A DNA stretch of 64,000 nucleotides from Pleomorphomonas sp. PLEO (GTDB lineage: Bacteria; Pseudomonadota; Alphaproteobacteria; Rhizobiales; Pleomorphomonadaceae): the NCBI RefSeq assembly GCF_041320595.1, contig NZ_CP166625.1, forward strand, positions 4,710,001-4,774,000. Direction: 5' to 3'. How positions within the stretch are numbered: the first letter of the stretch is position 1; every line of letters begins with the position of its first letter. This document shows positions 37,558 through 46,503 of the stretch, piece by piece. Position numbers and translations under genes: made by a program. Under the pieces are notes generated by a model that had not been told where the DNA came from, searched no databases, and was given only the letters and a program-made list of their open reading frames with translations.

Positions 37558-38172
37558 ATGCTTTACGACCTGACGATCTTGCAGCTCCTTCCCAACACCC
37601 TCGGCGCCGTCCTGCCGATCCTGCCGGAGACCTATCGAACATTCTCGAAGACTGGTGTCGCGCTCGGCGCTTTCTCGTGTGAATTCGGCGAGCTCAACCG
37701 CTTCGCCTTCCTGACGGCCTACGACAGCGTTGAGGCTCTGGTTGCCGAGCGGGCGCGGCTGATGACCACCGACGACGCCTACGGCATCGGCCGTCATATC
37801 GGCGGCATCGTCTCCACCGCCTTCAAACCGCTGTCGTTTGCCAAGCCGATGGTGCCGGGAAACTATGGCCCGTTCTACGAGATCCGCAGCTATACGTTGG
37901 CACCCGGCGGGCTTGCCGAGACCGAGACGGCGTGGAGCAAGGTGATCGATCGCCGCCACGAGATGTCGCCGCTGCTCACCATCATGGGGTCGATCGAAGA
38001 GGGGCCGCAGAAAATGGTGCACATCTGGCCCTACAAGACGATCGAGGAGCGGCAAAAAGCGCGGGCGCAAGCGAGCAAGGAAGGCATCTGGCCGCCGCCG
38101 GGCGGCTCGGGCCAGTTGACAGCCCTCAAGTCCGAGTTGTTCGTCGCCACCGCCTTCTCGGACCTGAAATGA
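37558..38172 (+). CDS. NIPSNAP family protein
   Basis: 204 residues made of two ferredoxin-like NIPSNAP repeats. The first is MLYDLTILQLLPNTLGAVLP through FLTAYDSVEAL, the second FYEIRSYTLAPGGLAETETAW through HIWPYKTIEERQKAR. NIPSNAP genes are common next to aromatic and ring-cleavage pathways, but their chemistry is undefined. ATGA overlap joins it to the broken RidA gene that follows. Confidence 0.85.
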   Translation: MLYDLTILQLLPNTLGAVLPILPETYRTFSKTGVALGAFSCEFGELNRFAFLTAYDSVEALVAERARLMTTDDAYGIGRHIGGIVSTAFKPLSFAKPMVPGNYGPFYEIRSYTLAPGGLAETETAWSKVIDRRHEMSPLLTIMGSIEEGPQKMVHIWPYKTIEERQKARAQASKEGIWPPPGGSGQLTALKSELFVATAFSDLK

Positions 38173-38460
38173 CGGCGAGCGCCTCGGCAAGGCTGGCGGC
38201 GCACGGCATCGTCCTGCCGGCGCCACAAGCGCCGATCGGCCGGCCACCCCGGCGGTGCGCAGCGGAAACCTTCTGTTCCTGTCGGGGCTCGCGCCCGTCA
38301 GCTCCGACGGGCAACCAATAACCGGCGTGATCGGGCGCGACTTCGCCCGGCAGGTAGGACTCAACTGTTGGCGGTGATCGCCGCCGAGCCGGGCGGGCTC
38401 GACGCGGTGCGCCGTATCGTCAAGCTGCTCGATTTCGTCAACACGGCGCGCGCTGGCTAG
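38169..38460 (+). pseudogene. RidA/YjgF-family gene, degraded
   Basis: The ATG overlaps the NIPSNAP stop. The first frame gives MTASASARLAAHGIVLPAPQAP and is lost near 38235. A second frame reads AVRSGNLLFLSGLAPVSSDGQPITGVIGRDFA, then a segment usually containing GYxxAR is missing, and a third frame reads LLAVIAAEPGGLDAVRRIVKLLDFVNTARAG before a stop. The C-terminal half of RidA, with the substrate Arg and Glu, is absent. At least two frameshifts, a deletion and a truncation mark it as dead. Confidence 0.8.
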
Positions 38461-38522
38461 CATTACCCATTCCGGATAGTGCCGGATATGGCTATAGTGA
38501 CTCCATTCATGCGTGAACCGAG

Positions 38523-39668
38523 ATGGGAATGGCGCGTTCAGAAGGTAACTGGCTCGTCGATATCCACGACGGCGTCGATCATCTCGAAGACAACTGGTCG
38601 GCACTCGCCGGCCCGGACAACGCCACGCCATTCCAGAGCTACGGCTTCATGCGCCTCGTCTTTCGCGCGCTCTTGGCTAACCATGTCGGCGAACCGGTGG
38701 TGGCGCTGGTGCGGTCGCAGGACGGCCGCCCCGTCGCCCTCTTCCCGATGATGCGATTGCGCCGGCACGGGCTGCGCTGGCTTTATACCGATGCCCGCCC
38801 TATCGACTATTGTGCCCCCATCCTTGCGCCCTCACTTACCGCCGACGACCTACCTGGGGTGGTCAAGGCGGTGCTTGCCGCTGTCCCGGACGTCGACCTT
38901 CTGTATTGCAACCGACTGCCCGATCGGTTTGGACAGCGGCCAAACCCCTTTGTTCGTCTCCCCAATGCGGCTCGCCTTCGGCTTTCGGCGTGGATACTCG
39001 ATCTGGCTGGTCGTAGCACTGATGATGTCGTCGCAGCCCGCCATACTAATTTTCGTGCCAATCTTCGTCGCCGAACACAAAAGCTTGCCCAGGCACACCA
39101 GCGAAAATTCTCTCTGGCCATGGGCGCAGAGATAGATGAATCCGACATCGCAGCTTTTAGGGAGCTGAGAGCAGCAAGCACCGAAGAAAAGGGACGTACC
39201 GACATCCTCGCGCAGGATGACTGGTCGGATCTTTATCTCGGCCTTCTCAAAGGCGAAGGCGGTACGTGCCAAGGCTGGCTCGCCAAGCTTGAAGCCGACG
39301 GCGAACCAATTGCTTATCTATTCGGCATCTGCGATGCGCGACACGTCGTGGCAACATTGCCGGCCTCAAAACTGGGGGCCTGGAAACTCTATTCGCCAGG
39401 GCTCCAGCTATTTGCCGACACCATCGAGCACTTCCGGGCAACCGGTTATGATTGCTTCGATCTTTCAATCGGCGATATGGACTACAAGCGACGTTTCGGT
39501 TGTGAGGAAGTCGCGCTTTACGATGCGCTCTTCGCCAAAACGCTCACAGGCCGGATTTACTATCTCCTCTGGCGGCTCAAGATCGCCCTCCGTGCCCGCA
39601 TGAAGACCATCGCCGAGACTAATGCCGAAACAGGCAAGGCGGAAAGGCCAATTAAAAAAAGCCCATAG
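38523..39668 (+). CDS. CelD/BcsL-like GNAT acetyltransferase of polysaccharide synthesis
   Basis: 381 residues with the double-GNAT/FemAB-like fold: an N-terminal domain (NWSALAGPDNATPFQSYGFMRL) and a C-terminal acyltransferase domain with FRANLRRRTQKLAQ, WLAKLEADGEPIAYLFGIC and FDLSIGDMDYKRRFG. Proteins of this kind occur in exopolysaccharide and cellulose clusters and are thought to acylate sugar residues. It opens the rightward operon that converges on the glycosyltransferase genes. Cytoplasmic, no signal. Confidence 0.8.
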   Translation: MGMARSEGNWLVDIHDGVDHLEDNWSALAGPDNATPFQSYGFMRLVFRALLANHVGEPVVALVRSQDGRPVALFPMMRLRRHGLRWLYTDARPIDYCAPILAPSLTADDLPGVVKAVLAAVPDVDLLYCNRLPDRFGQRPNPFVRLPNAARLRLSAWILDLAGRSTDDVVAARHTNFRANLRRRTQKLAQAHQRKFSLAMGAEIDESDIAAFRELRAASTEEKGRTDILAQDDWSDLYLGLLKGEGGTCQGWLAKLEADGEPIAYLFGICDARHVVATLPASKLGAWKLYSPGLQLFADTIEHFRATGYDCFDLSIGDMDYKRRFGCEEVALYDALFAKTLTGRIYYLLWRLKIALRARMKTIAETNAETGKAERPIKKSP

Positions 39669-39751
39669 GCTGCTTGACGCGCTGGAAACGCCGCCGCACG
39701 TTCCGTTGCGCGGCAGATCTCGATATCTGCGCGGAACGGAGATTTCAGGCG

Positions 39752-40711
39752 ATGCGGACGGTTGTCATTCCGGGAACGGACATCAGAACATCGCCGATTG
39801 GTATGGGTTGCGCGTCGCTTGGCTCTCGTATCTCGCCAGCGCAAGGCCAGCGAATGCTGGAGGCAGCCTTCGAAACAGGCGTCACCTGGTACGACGTCGC
39901 GCCATCCTATGGCGCTGGTCGGGCGGAAGAAATCTTGGCTCCCTTCGTAGCAGCTCATCGCGACCGCCTATTCCTCTGCTCGAAGGCCGGCCTCGTGCCG
40001 CCGAAAAACAACGGGCTGATGCGGCTTGCCTATGATCTTGGACGGCCGGTTGTGGCAGTTGCACGCGGGCTGTCGCGACGCTTCCGCTCGATCAAGGCGA
40101 CACGCAACCGGCGCGTATCTCTCTCTGGCGACTTTCTAGAGACGTCCATCGCGTCTTCGCTGAAACGCCTCCGTACCGACCACCTCGACGTCTTCGCGTT
40201 ACATGATCCCAATCCTGCCGACTTGGAGCGGGACGACGTCATCCGCGCGCTCGAGCGGATTGTGGAGCGGGGCCATGCGCGCCACGTGTCGATGGCCGGT
40301 TCGCTCGACGCGGTTCTTTCAGCAGCTGCGCTGCCGGTGTTTACCTTCTTCCAGATCGCCGACGATCCGGAGGGCCGACAGCTTCCGGCGTTGCGGGATG
40401 CGCTCGACCGCCCGGCTGGCTTCATTACCCATTCAGTGCTCGGCGTCGGCGGCGCCCGTGATCGAATGATAAGCCAGCTAAAAAAACATCCCGCGCTGGC
40501 CGCCGAGGTAACCGCCGCCGGCTACAGTGGTTCACCGGCAGCGGTCGCTGCGACCCTCCTGATACGGCGAGCTTTCGCTGTCAATCCAGATGGCGTGGTG
40601 CTGTCCTCGATGTTCTCAGGAAGCCATCTAGCCGATAATGTGAAACTCGCTGCCGAGCCGCTCGACAAAGCAGCCGCGCAACTCGCCGAGAGAGTCCTAT
40701 TGACCCCTTGA
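39752..40711 (+). CDS. Aldo/keto reductase
   Basis: 319 residues, an AKR barrel. IGMGCASLG, the conserved Asp-Tyr region in VTWYDVAPSYGAGRAEEIL, the Lys in LFLCSKAG and HDPNP instead of the usual His are visible. The start at 39752 is chosen for the standard N-terminus MRTVVIPGTD. It is next to a GMC oxidoreductase gene, so the pair may oxidise and reduce a nucleotide- or lipid-linked sugar or its precursor. Confidence 0.85.
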   Translation: MRTVVIPGTDIRTSPIGMGCASLGSRISPAQGQRMLEAAFETGVTWYDVAPSYGAGRAEEILAPFVAAHRDRLFLCSKAGLVPPKNNGLMRLAYDLGRPVVAVARGLSRRFRSIKATRNRRVSLSGDFLETSIASSLKRLRTDHLDVFALHDPNPADLERDDVIRALERIVERGHARHVSMAGSLDAVLSAAALPVFTFFQIADDPEGRQLPALRDALDRPAGFITHSVLGVGGARDRMISQLKKHPALAAEVTAAGYSGSPAAVAATLLIRRAFAVNPDGVVLSSMFSGSHLADNVKLAAEPLDKAAAQLAERVLLTP

Positions 40712-40757
40712 AGCCATCCATTCGGCTACCGATAGCTAAGGAATAAAGGGGAAATCG

Positions 40758-42395
40758 TTGATCTCTGCATCCTTAACCACTCCGCCAATCACCGAACACG
40801 ACATCTGCGTTGTCGGGTCCGGCCCAGCAGGACTCGTTTTGGCACTCGAGGCGGCGCAACGCGGCAAACGGGTATTGGTGCTGGAATCCGGTTCGGTACA
40901 TCCTGACCGGCTGCAGCAGGCCCTATCCGACGCCGATATCGTCAATCCTGCGCTGCACGATGACATGTCGATCGCCGTTGCCCGGCAACTCGGTGGCACC
41001 TCAAATCTTTGGGCGGTGCGTTGCCAGCCGTTTGATCCCATCGATTTCGAGGCGCGCCCCAGCCTTATCGATGCCAATTGGCCTATCCGCTACGAGGATA
41101 TCGTTCCCTATTACGACCGAGCCGTCGATTACCTCACGGCTGGCGCCAATGTATTCCGGGCACCGATCGCCGGTATCGACATTAGCGACGAAGCCGTCGA
41201 CTACACGCGCCTCGAACGTTTCTCGCGCGTCGCCGCCTTCCAAAAAGCACATGCCGGGGAGATCGAGCGTTCGACGTTGATTGACGTTCGCCTCGGGGCC
41301 ACCGTCGTCGATATGACCTTCGAAGGCGGCCGCATCACCAGTCTGACAGTGGCCGACCGCGATGGTACGCGGCGTAGCCTGCCAGTGGGGACCGTCGTGT
41401 TGGCTGCCGGCGGCCTCGAAAGCACCCGGCAGTTATTGGTTCTCCAGCGCAAGCACCCTGACTTGTTGGGTGGCATGGATGGACCGCTCGGCCGCTATTA
41501 CATGGGCCATGTCATTGGTGAAGTGGCTGACGTCACCTTCTCCACCGACGCCTTTGATGCCGCCTACGACTTCTACATTGACGAATACGGCTCCTATGCC
41601 CGCCGACGGCTGATCCCGTCCGACGCGGCGCAACGGGAGCAGCGCCTGCTCAACGTCTCCTTCTGGCCGGTGGTGCCTCCGGTCGCCGACTCCCGGCACA
41701 AGAGTGGCCTCCTGTCGATGGTGTGCTTCGCTTTTGCTCTGAAGCCTCTTGGCAGACTGGTCATCGCCGAGGCGATCCGGAAGAGACACATACCCGACGA
41801 CCTGGCCATCTGGCCGCATATTGTCAACATTGTCAGTGACTTGCCACGTACTGTACTGAGCCTGACGCGCTTTCTTTATCGGCGCTACATCGCCAAGCCT
41901 CCGACGCCCGGCTTCTTTGCTCGAAATGCTGCGCGGCGATATGGCTTGTCCTATCACGCCGAACAGAGCCCTCAGCCCGACAGCCGTGTCACACTCACGG
42001 ACGACTTCGACCGGCTGGGTGTTCCAAAACTCCGGATCGACTACCGCTTCGCGCGCGCCGACGCCGAGGCAGTGTGGCGCGCTCATGAGCACCTGGCCGG
42101 GTGGCTGTCGCGCAATGGCGTTGGCCACCTTGAGTATCGTCAGCCCCCAGAAGAGACGGTTGATGCCATCCTGGCGCTGGCCTCCCATGGAACGCACCAG
42201 ATCGGCACGGCCCGCATGGCTTCCCGTCCGGAGGACGGTGTCGTCGACGAGAATCTTCGTTGCTTCGGCGTCGACAATCTCTATGTCGCCAGCTCGGCCG
42301 TATTCCCCACATCGGGCCAATGCAATCCAACGCTCAGCATTGCCGCCTTCGCGGTGCGGCTAGCCGAACACCTCTGCGATGGAGAACGGCCATGA
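40758..42395 (+). CDS. GMC-family FAD oxidoreductase
   Basis: 545 residues from a TTG at 40758 behind AAAGGGGAAATCG; the N-terminal ADP-binding motif CVVGSGPAGLVLALEAAQRGKRVLVLE fixes the start. C-terminal HGTHQIGTARM and the NLYVASSAVFPTSGQCNPTLSIAAFAVRLAEHL block are those of GMC dehydrogenases and oxidases of the sugar-oxidising type. It overlaps the WecG/TagA gene by 4 bases (ATGA). Likely substrate is a sugar of the polysaccharide path. Confidence 0.88.
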   Translation: MISASLTTPPITEHDICVVGSGPAGLVLALEAAQRGKRVLVLESGSVHPDRLQQALSDADIVNPALHDDMSIAVARQLGGTSNLWAVRCQPFDPIDFEARPSLIDANWPIRYEDIVPYYDRAVDYLTAGANVFRAPIAGIDISDEAVDYTRLERFSRVAAFQKAHAGEIERSTLIDVRLGATVVDMTFEGGRITSLTVADRDGTRRSLPVGTVVLAAGGLESTRQLLVLQRKHPDLLGGMDGPLGRYYMGHVIGEVADVTFSTDAFDAAYDFYIDEYGSYARRRLIPSDAAQREQRLLNVSFWPVVPPVADSRHKSGLLSMVCFAFALKPLGRLVIAEAIRKRHIPDDLAIWPHIVNIVSDLPRTVLSLTRFLYRRYIAKPPTPGFFARNAARRYGLSYHAEQSPQPDSRVTLTDDFDRLGVPKLRIDYRFARADAEAVWRAHEHLAGWLSRNGVGHLEYRQPPEETVDAILALASHGTHQIGTARMASRPEDGVVDENLRCFGVDNLYVASSAVFPTSGQCNPTLSIAAFAVRLAEHLCDGERP

Positions 42396-43141
42396 TCGAA
42401 ATCCATCGTTTCCTCGACATTCCCATTAGTGCCGGGTCGATCGACGACATCGTTCGCCTGATCGTTGACGCGGCGCGCGGGGATCGAACCACCGTGCTGG
42501 TGACCCCGAATGTCCATCACGTGGTGGCGCTCGACCAGCAACTTCCCATGGAGACCGTTGCCGTCTACCGCTCCGCCGATCTTTTCCTCTGTGACAGCAA
42601 GGTGCTCGCTCGCCTTGGTCGTTGGAGTCACCTCGAATTGACGCCACGCACCGGCACCGACCGAGTGGCCGACGTGTTGGCGGCGCCTGGCAATCGTGAC
42701 CTCGTCATTGCGATGGCCGGCCCGACACCGGCGCAAGCCGAGGCGATGGCCGCCCGCTTCCCCGATTGGCGCTTCAGCCTGATCGATATTCCAGCAAGGC
42801 TCGTCCGGGATACGCCGGAATGGCAAGCCGCGGTCCTGGCCGCGGCGCAGGCGGAGTGGCAGATCCTGCTCTCGTGCCTGTCGTTCCCAAAGCAGGAGTT
42901 GTTTGCGGCCGATGTGCGGGCAGCGCGCCCTGACAAAGGGGGCGTCATTCTCTGCGTTGGCGCCGCCGTCGATTTCCTGAGCGGCAGTCTGCCACGCGCA
43001 CCGCAAAGCTGGCAGCGTTTCGGTCTTGAGTGGTTGCACCGCCTGCTGTCCGAGCCACGTCGCCTGTGGCGCCGCTATCTCGTGGACGGTCCGAAGGTAT
43101 TCCTCATCTATCTTCGGCGCGTCCGAGCCGGCGAACCCTGA
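42392..43141 (+). CDS. WecG/TagA/CpsF-family glycosyltransferase
   Basis: 249 residues, GT26. Core motifs are VTPNVHHVVAL, DSKVLARLG, RTGTDRVADVLAA, and the end VGAAVDFLSGSLPRAPQSWQRFGLEWLHRLLSEPRRLWRRYL with the usual basic tail. These enzymes add a second sugar (ManNAcA-, ManNAc- or Glc-type) to an undecaprenyl-linked sugar. Its last 38 bases overlap the end of the opposing GT4 gene. Confidence 0.92.
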   Translation: MIEIHRFLDIPISAGSIDDIVRLIVDAARGDRTTVLVTPNVHHVVALDQQLPMETVAVYRSADLFLCDSKVLARLGRWSHLELTPRTGTDRVADVLAAPGNRDLVIAMAGPTPAQAEAMAARFPDWRFSLIDIPARLVRDTPEWQAAVLAAAQAEWQILLSCLSFPKQELFAADVRAARPDKGGVILCVGAAVDFLSGSLPRAPQSWQRFGLEWLHRLLSEPRRLWRRYLVDGPKVFLIYLRRVRAGEP

Positions 43142-44342
43142 TCGCTTCAGCGGCTTCTGCCACGGCCGCTCGGTAGCGGTTCATCGTTCGGTCCGGGGCG
43201 AGGCGCTCGTGGAGAATACCGGAAGCCGCGGCGATCCTCGCACGGTAGGCGGCGTTGTCAGCCACCAGCATCACCAGACCGGCCGCAATATCGGACACAT
43301 TGCCGGCGCGGACACCGACACCCACGTCGAGACCGTCGAGATAGCCATCAATGCCCGATCCCAGTGTGTGAAGGATCGGTGTGCCGGCGAACAGCGCCTC
43401 GGGATAAACCATGCCGAAGGTTTCCTGATGCGAAGGCAATGCCATGGCGAGTGCCCCACGCAGATGGTCGAGCAAGGCCAAATGCGGCATGAAATCCCGG
43501 ATTTGCACGCGCTCTTCAAGATCATGAGCCGCTATAAGGCTTCGCACGCGGGCAGCCGCCTCTTCTGGGCCTTCCCCGATTATCTCAAGGCTAATACCGG
43601 GAAGCCGATCGCGAACACGCGCAAAGGCGGCCAGCAGCTCAGGCAGTCCTTTTTTGTCGATTGCCCGTAATGACATGGGCGACACGATCACCGAATTCGG
43701 CGCAATCGGCTCGATGGTCGGCGCGGCGTTGAAGACGATATTGGGCAGGAACTCAGTCTTCTGAGGAACAATGCCCGTGTAGCGTTCGAAACTCTCCCGA
43801 TACCAGGCCGACACATAAAAGATACGGGCGGCATCGCGGGCAATTCGGCGGAACAACGGCCGATAAGTCGGCTTCGACCGAAATACCTTGCGCTCCACCT
43901 CGCCGCGCATGGAGCAGAACAACGCGGCCCCAAAGCGTCGGGCAAGAAACCATCCGGCAACCCCCTCGAAGGTGAAGCGGTGGCAGTGCACAATATCGGG
44001 CTGCAACCCTTCGGCAGTGAGGAACCGGCCGATCCGCCGCGCCACCACGAACTGGCAGGCTGCCATGCCAATGCCAAAAGGGGGCGCGAAATAGCGATAG
44101 ACAATCAAGCGCCGCCCTTTAAAATCTCCGAAATCGCGCCATTCGACCAGCCGCGGATCAACCACGCGCTGCAGCGATATGACGACCTGGGGATGGTCGG
44201 TCATGCGGTCGACGACCCGCACCACGGCATCGGTGATCGGTGGGGGGCGGACGGGATCGAGATAGTCCGAGGAGATGTGGAGGATCAGCGGCAGGTGGCT
44301 ACCCTCTACAGCATCTCCGCCTGACTGCGCATCGCGGGTCAT
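43104..44342 (-). CDS. GT4-family glycosyltransferase
   Basis: 412 residues with a GT-B fold. The C-terminal half has the nucleotide-sugar motif ALPSHQETFGMVYPEALFAGTPIL (E-x7-E) and LEIIGEGPEEAAARVRS. ATGA overlap with the upstream GT2 gene sets the start at 44342. It is the last gene of the leftward exopolysaccharide operon and ends inside the end of the WecG-like gene, so the two operons overlap by 38 bases tail to tail. Confidence 0.88.
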   Translation of the reverse strand: MTRDAQSGGDAVEGSHLPLILHISSDYLDPVRPPPITDAVVRVVDRMTDHPQVVISLQRVVDPRLVEWRDFGDFKGRRLIVYRYFAPPFGIGMAACQFVVARRIGRFLTAEGLQPDIVHCHRFTFEGVAGWFLARRFGAALFCSMRGEVERKVFRSKPTYRPLFRRIARDAARIFYVSAWYRESFERYTGIVPQKTEFLPNIVFNAAPTIEPIAPNSVIVSPMSLRAIDKKGLPELLAAFARVRDRLPGISLEIIGEGPEEAAARVRSLIAAHDLEERVQIRDFMPHLALLDHLRGALAMALPSHQETFGMVYPEALFAGTPILHTLGSGIDGYLDGLDVGVGVRAGNVSDIAAGLVMLVADNAAYRARIAAASGILHERLAPDRTMNRYRAAVAEAAEAIRVRRLGRAEDR

Positions 44343-45226
44343 CCCCATGCCGCCATCGGCTTTGAACCGACGACGCCCTTGAGCTTGCCCCAATTGGTAG
44401 CGGCCCGCTTTCCGTAACGGAAGGCGCGCGGCCGATCGAACGACCTGAACACCAGCCAGAGCCCCATACCAACGGCAAGCTTTGTGGCAGCGTCGAGGGC
44501 AAAGGCCAGCTTTGCGGCCCTGCCATCATCCTTGAGGCGCGTCTCGGCATAGATCTGACCACCACGGACGGCGCGCCGCAACGCATAGGCCGGCGTGGCA
44601 CGCGTCGGCGGAATATCCTCGTGCGCTCGCGCCCGATTGGTCACCACCATGCGGCCACCAGCAGCGGCAAAGCGGAGAAAGAAGTCGTGATCCTCGCCAC
44701 CCGATCGGCCGAAGGTCGGATCGAAGCGCAGACCACCGAGAGCCGTTCGACGGATCAGCGTATTGCCGGTGCGCCCATGTGGATGGCGGCGACCGTCATC
44801 GTCCCAATTCCAGTCCTGGAACAGCGGATCGGCAGCGACAAACCAGGCCGGTGTCCCCTCCGGATAACGGGGAAACACCGGTCCGAACACCGCGTCGGCG
44901 GTAAAGTCGCGGGCGGCGGAAAGATGGCCCTCGAGCCAGTCCGATTCCACCGTTTCGTCGTCATCGACGAAGATCAGCCAATCGCCCTCCCCCACATCGA
45001 GACAGGCATTGCGGGCGAGTGAGACGTTCCCTGCGCCGACAGCCACGATACGCACCGACAACCCGAAGTCGCGACCGGCGATAAGCCGCAACACCGCGCC
45101 GTCCGGGCTGTCATCGGCAACGATAACCTCGACACTTTCCCCCTTGGGAACGCGGGCTTTCGCCACGCTTTCGAGCGTCGACAACAGGAAAGGGCGGCCC
45201 ATGCTGGCGACCAAAACGGAGATCAT
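44339..45226 (-). CDS. GT2-family glycosyltransferase
   Basis: 295 residues. The GT-A elements are ISVLVASMGRP, VIVADDSPDG, the DxD block LIFVDDDETVESDW, and FGRSGGEDHDFFLRFA (ED motif). A C-terminal hydrophobic segment may anchor it to the membrane. Start at 45226 is set by ATGA overlap with the preceding polymerase gene. Confidence 0.9.
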   Translation of the reverse strand: MISVLVASMGRPFLLSTLESVAKARVPKGESVEVIVADDSPDGAVLRLIAGRDFGLSVRIVAVGAGNVSLARNACLDVGEGDWLIFVDDDETVESDWLEGHLSAARDFTADAVFGPVFPRYPEGTPAWFVAADPLFQDWNWDDDGRRHPHGRTGNTLIRRTALGGLRFDPTFGRSGGEDHDFFLRFAAAGGRMVVTNRARAHEDIPPTRATPAYALRRAVRGGQIYAETRLKDDGRAAKLAFALDAATKLAVGMGLWLVFRSFDRPRAFRYGKRAATNWGKLKGVVGSKPMAAWG

Positions 45227-46503
45227 GTCAGAGACCTCCCATTTCGGATTGTCACGGCCGCCAGCATCATCAGCACCAAAAGAACGTTCGCGGTGGTCAT
45301 GCCGTGCAGCCAATCGGTCTCGAGCAGGTTCTGCCATAGCGTATAGAGCAGACATGATGCCATCAGAATACCGGCGCCGGTGTCCTGGTCGATCAGCCGA
45401 TCGATCCACCAGGCGATCATCAGAACGATCGCGAGCAGCAGAGACAGCGCGATCATTCCCCCCTCGAGCGCCAGATCGAGATAGCCGTTGTGGGAGTGTG
45501 GCGTCCGCGCGATGAAGGTGTCGGTCATGCGCGCGGCTGGCGACTCCGGCCCGATGCCCCAGAAAGACTGGAAACCCCAACCGGTCCAAGGGCGTTCGGC
45601 GATGTGGGCCGCCGAGAACTTCCAGATTTCCGTGCGCCCGGTGAATGTGGGATCTCCACTCACCAGCAAAGACACGTCCCGATAGTCAAACCCTGGTACG
45701 CCACCACTCATCAGGAAGGCCGAGGGTATGGTGAGGACAATCATCAAAATCGGCATCGCGATCCTAAGGCGACGGCGAACCGACACGGCAAGAACGGCCG
45801 CCGAAGGCGCCAGCAGCAGCATGCCCAAGGAGGTTTTGGACTGACTTACGAGCAACAGACCGACGATGGCAGGCAAACACAGGAAACCTGCCACTCGCAC
45901 GCGATGGTCGGCACGCGTCAGCGCGTAGATGGCGAACAGGCCTGCGATCGTAGCGTTGGCCCCGAGCGTATTCTTGTGAGAATAAATACCAGGGAAACCG
46001 ATCGATGTTGTGGGAACGATGGCGATCGAGACGACGTTGACAGCGATCACGACGACCGTCACCCAGAACATCGGTCTCAGAATATCATCCAACCGATCGG
46101 ACAACAGTAATGCCGGCATGAGGCTAATGATCAGCAGAATGTAGAGCGACAACCGGGCCAGCGTCATGGCAGGGACGAGCGCCCAGGCCGCGGTAAGAGC
46201 CAGATAGCCGAAGAAGACGAACAACAGGCACGCCCCGAACGGCCGGAAGCGACCGATCCGATGACGTTCGGCGATCAGCAAGATCACCGCGAGGACGGCA
46301 AGACCTGGGAAAAAAAGCCGGTTCAGGATACCCGGCTGCACCTCTGCCACCGGGCCGGTGGAAAGATCGGCAGGCACGTAGTCCCTGGAGTAGATCAGCG
46401 GCCAGATCAGCATGAAATAGGCGAGCTCAATGGCAGGCAACAGCCTGGCGAACCGACGACGATAGCCTGTTCCGATCGCGCCATAGGTGATCGCATCACT
46501 CAT
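45223..46503 (-). CDS. O-antigen ligase/Wzy-type polysaccharide polymerase
   Basis: 426 residues with about ten to twelve hydrophobic segments. The long periplasmic loop has FTGRTEIWKFSAAHIAERPWTGWGFQSFWG and HSHNGYLDLALEGG, the Wzy_C/O-antigen ligase signature. It joins repeat units or ligates glycan. ATGA overlaps link it to the flippase and GT2 genes, so translation is probably coupled. Confidence 0.9.
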   Translation of the reverse strand: MSDAITYGAIGTGYRRRFARLLPAIELAYFMLIWPLIYSRDYVPADLSTGPVAEVQPGILNRLFFPGLAVLAVILLIAERHRIGRFRPFGACLLFVFFGYLALTAAWALVPAMTLARLSLYILLIISLMPALLLSDRLDDILRPMFWVTVVVIAVNVVSIAIVPTTSIGFPGIYSHKNTLGANATIAGLFAIYALTRADHRVRVAGFLCLPAIVGLLLVSQSKTSLGMLLLAPSAAVLAVSVRRRLRIAMPILMIVLTIPSAFLMSGGVPGFDYRDVSLLVSGDPTFTGRTEIWKFSAAHIAERPWTGWGFQSFWGIGPESPAARMTDTFIARTPHSHNGYLDLALEGGMIALSLLLAIVLMIAWWIDRLIDQDTGAGILMASCLLYTLWQNLLETDWLHGMTTANVLLVLMMLAAVTIRNGRSLT

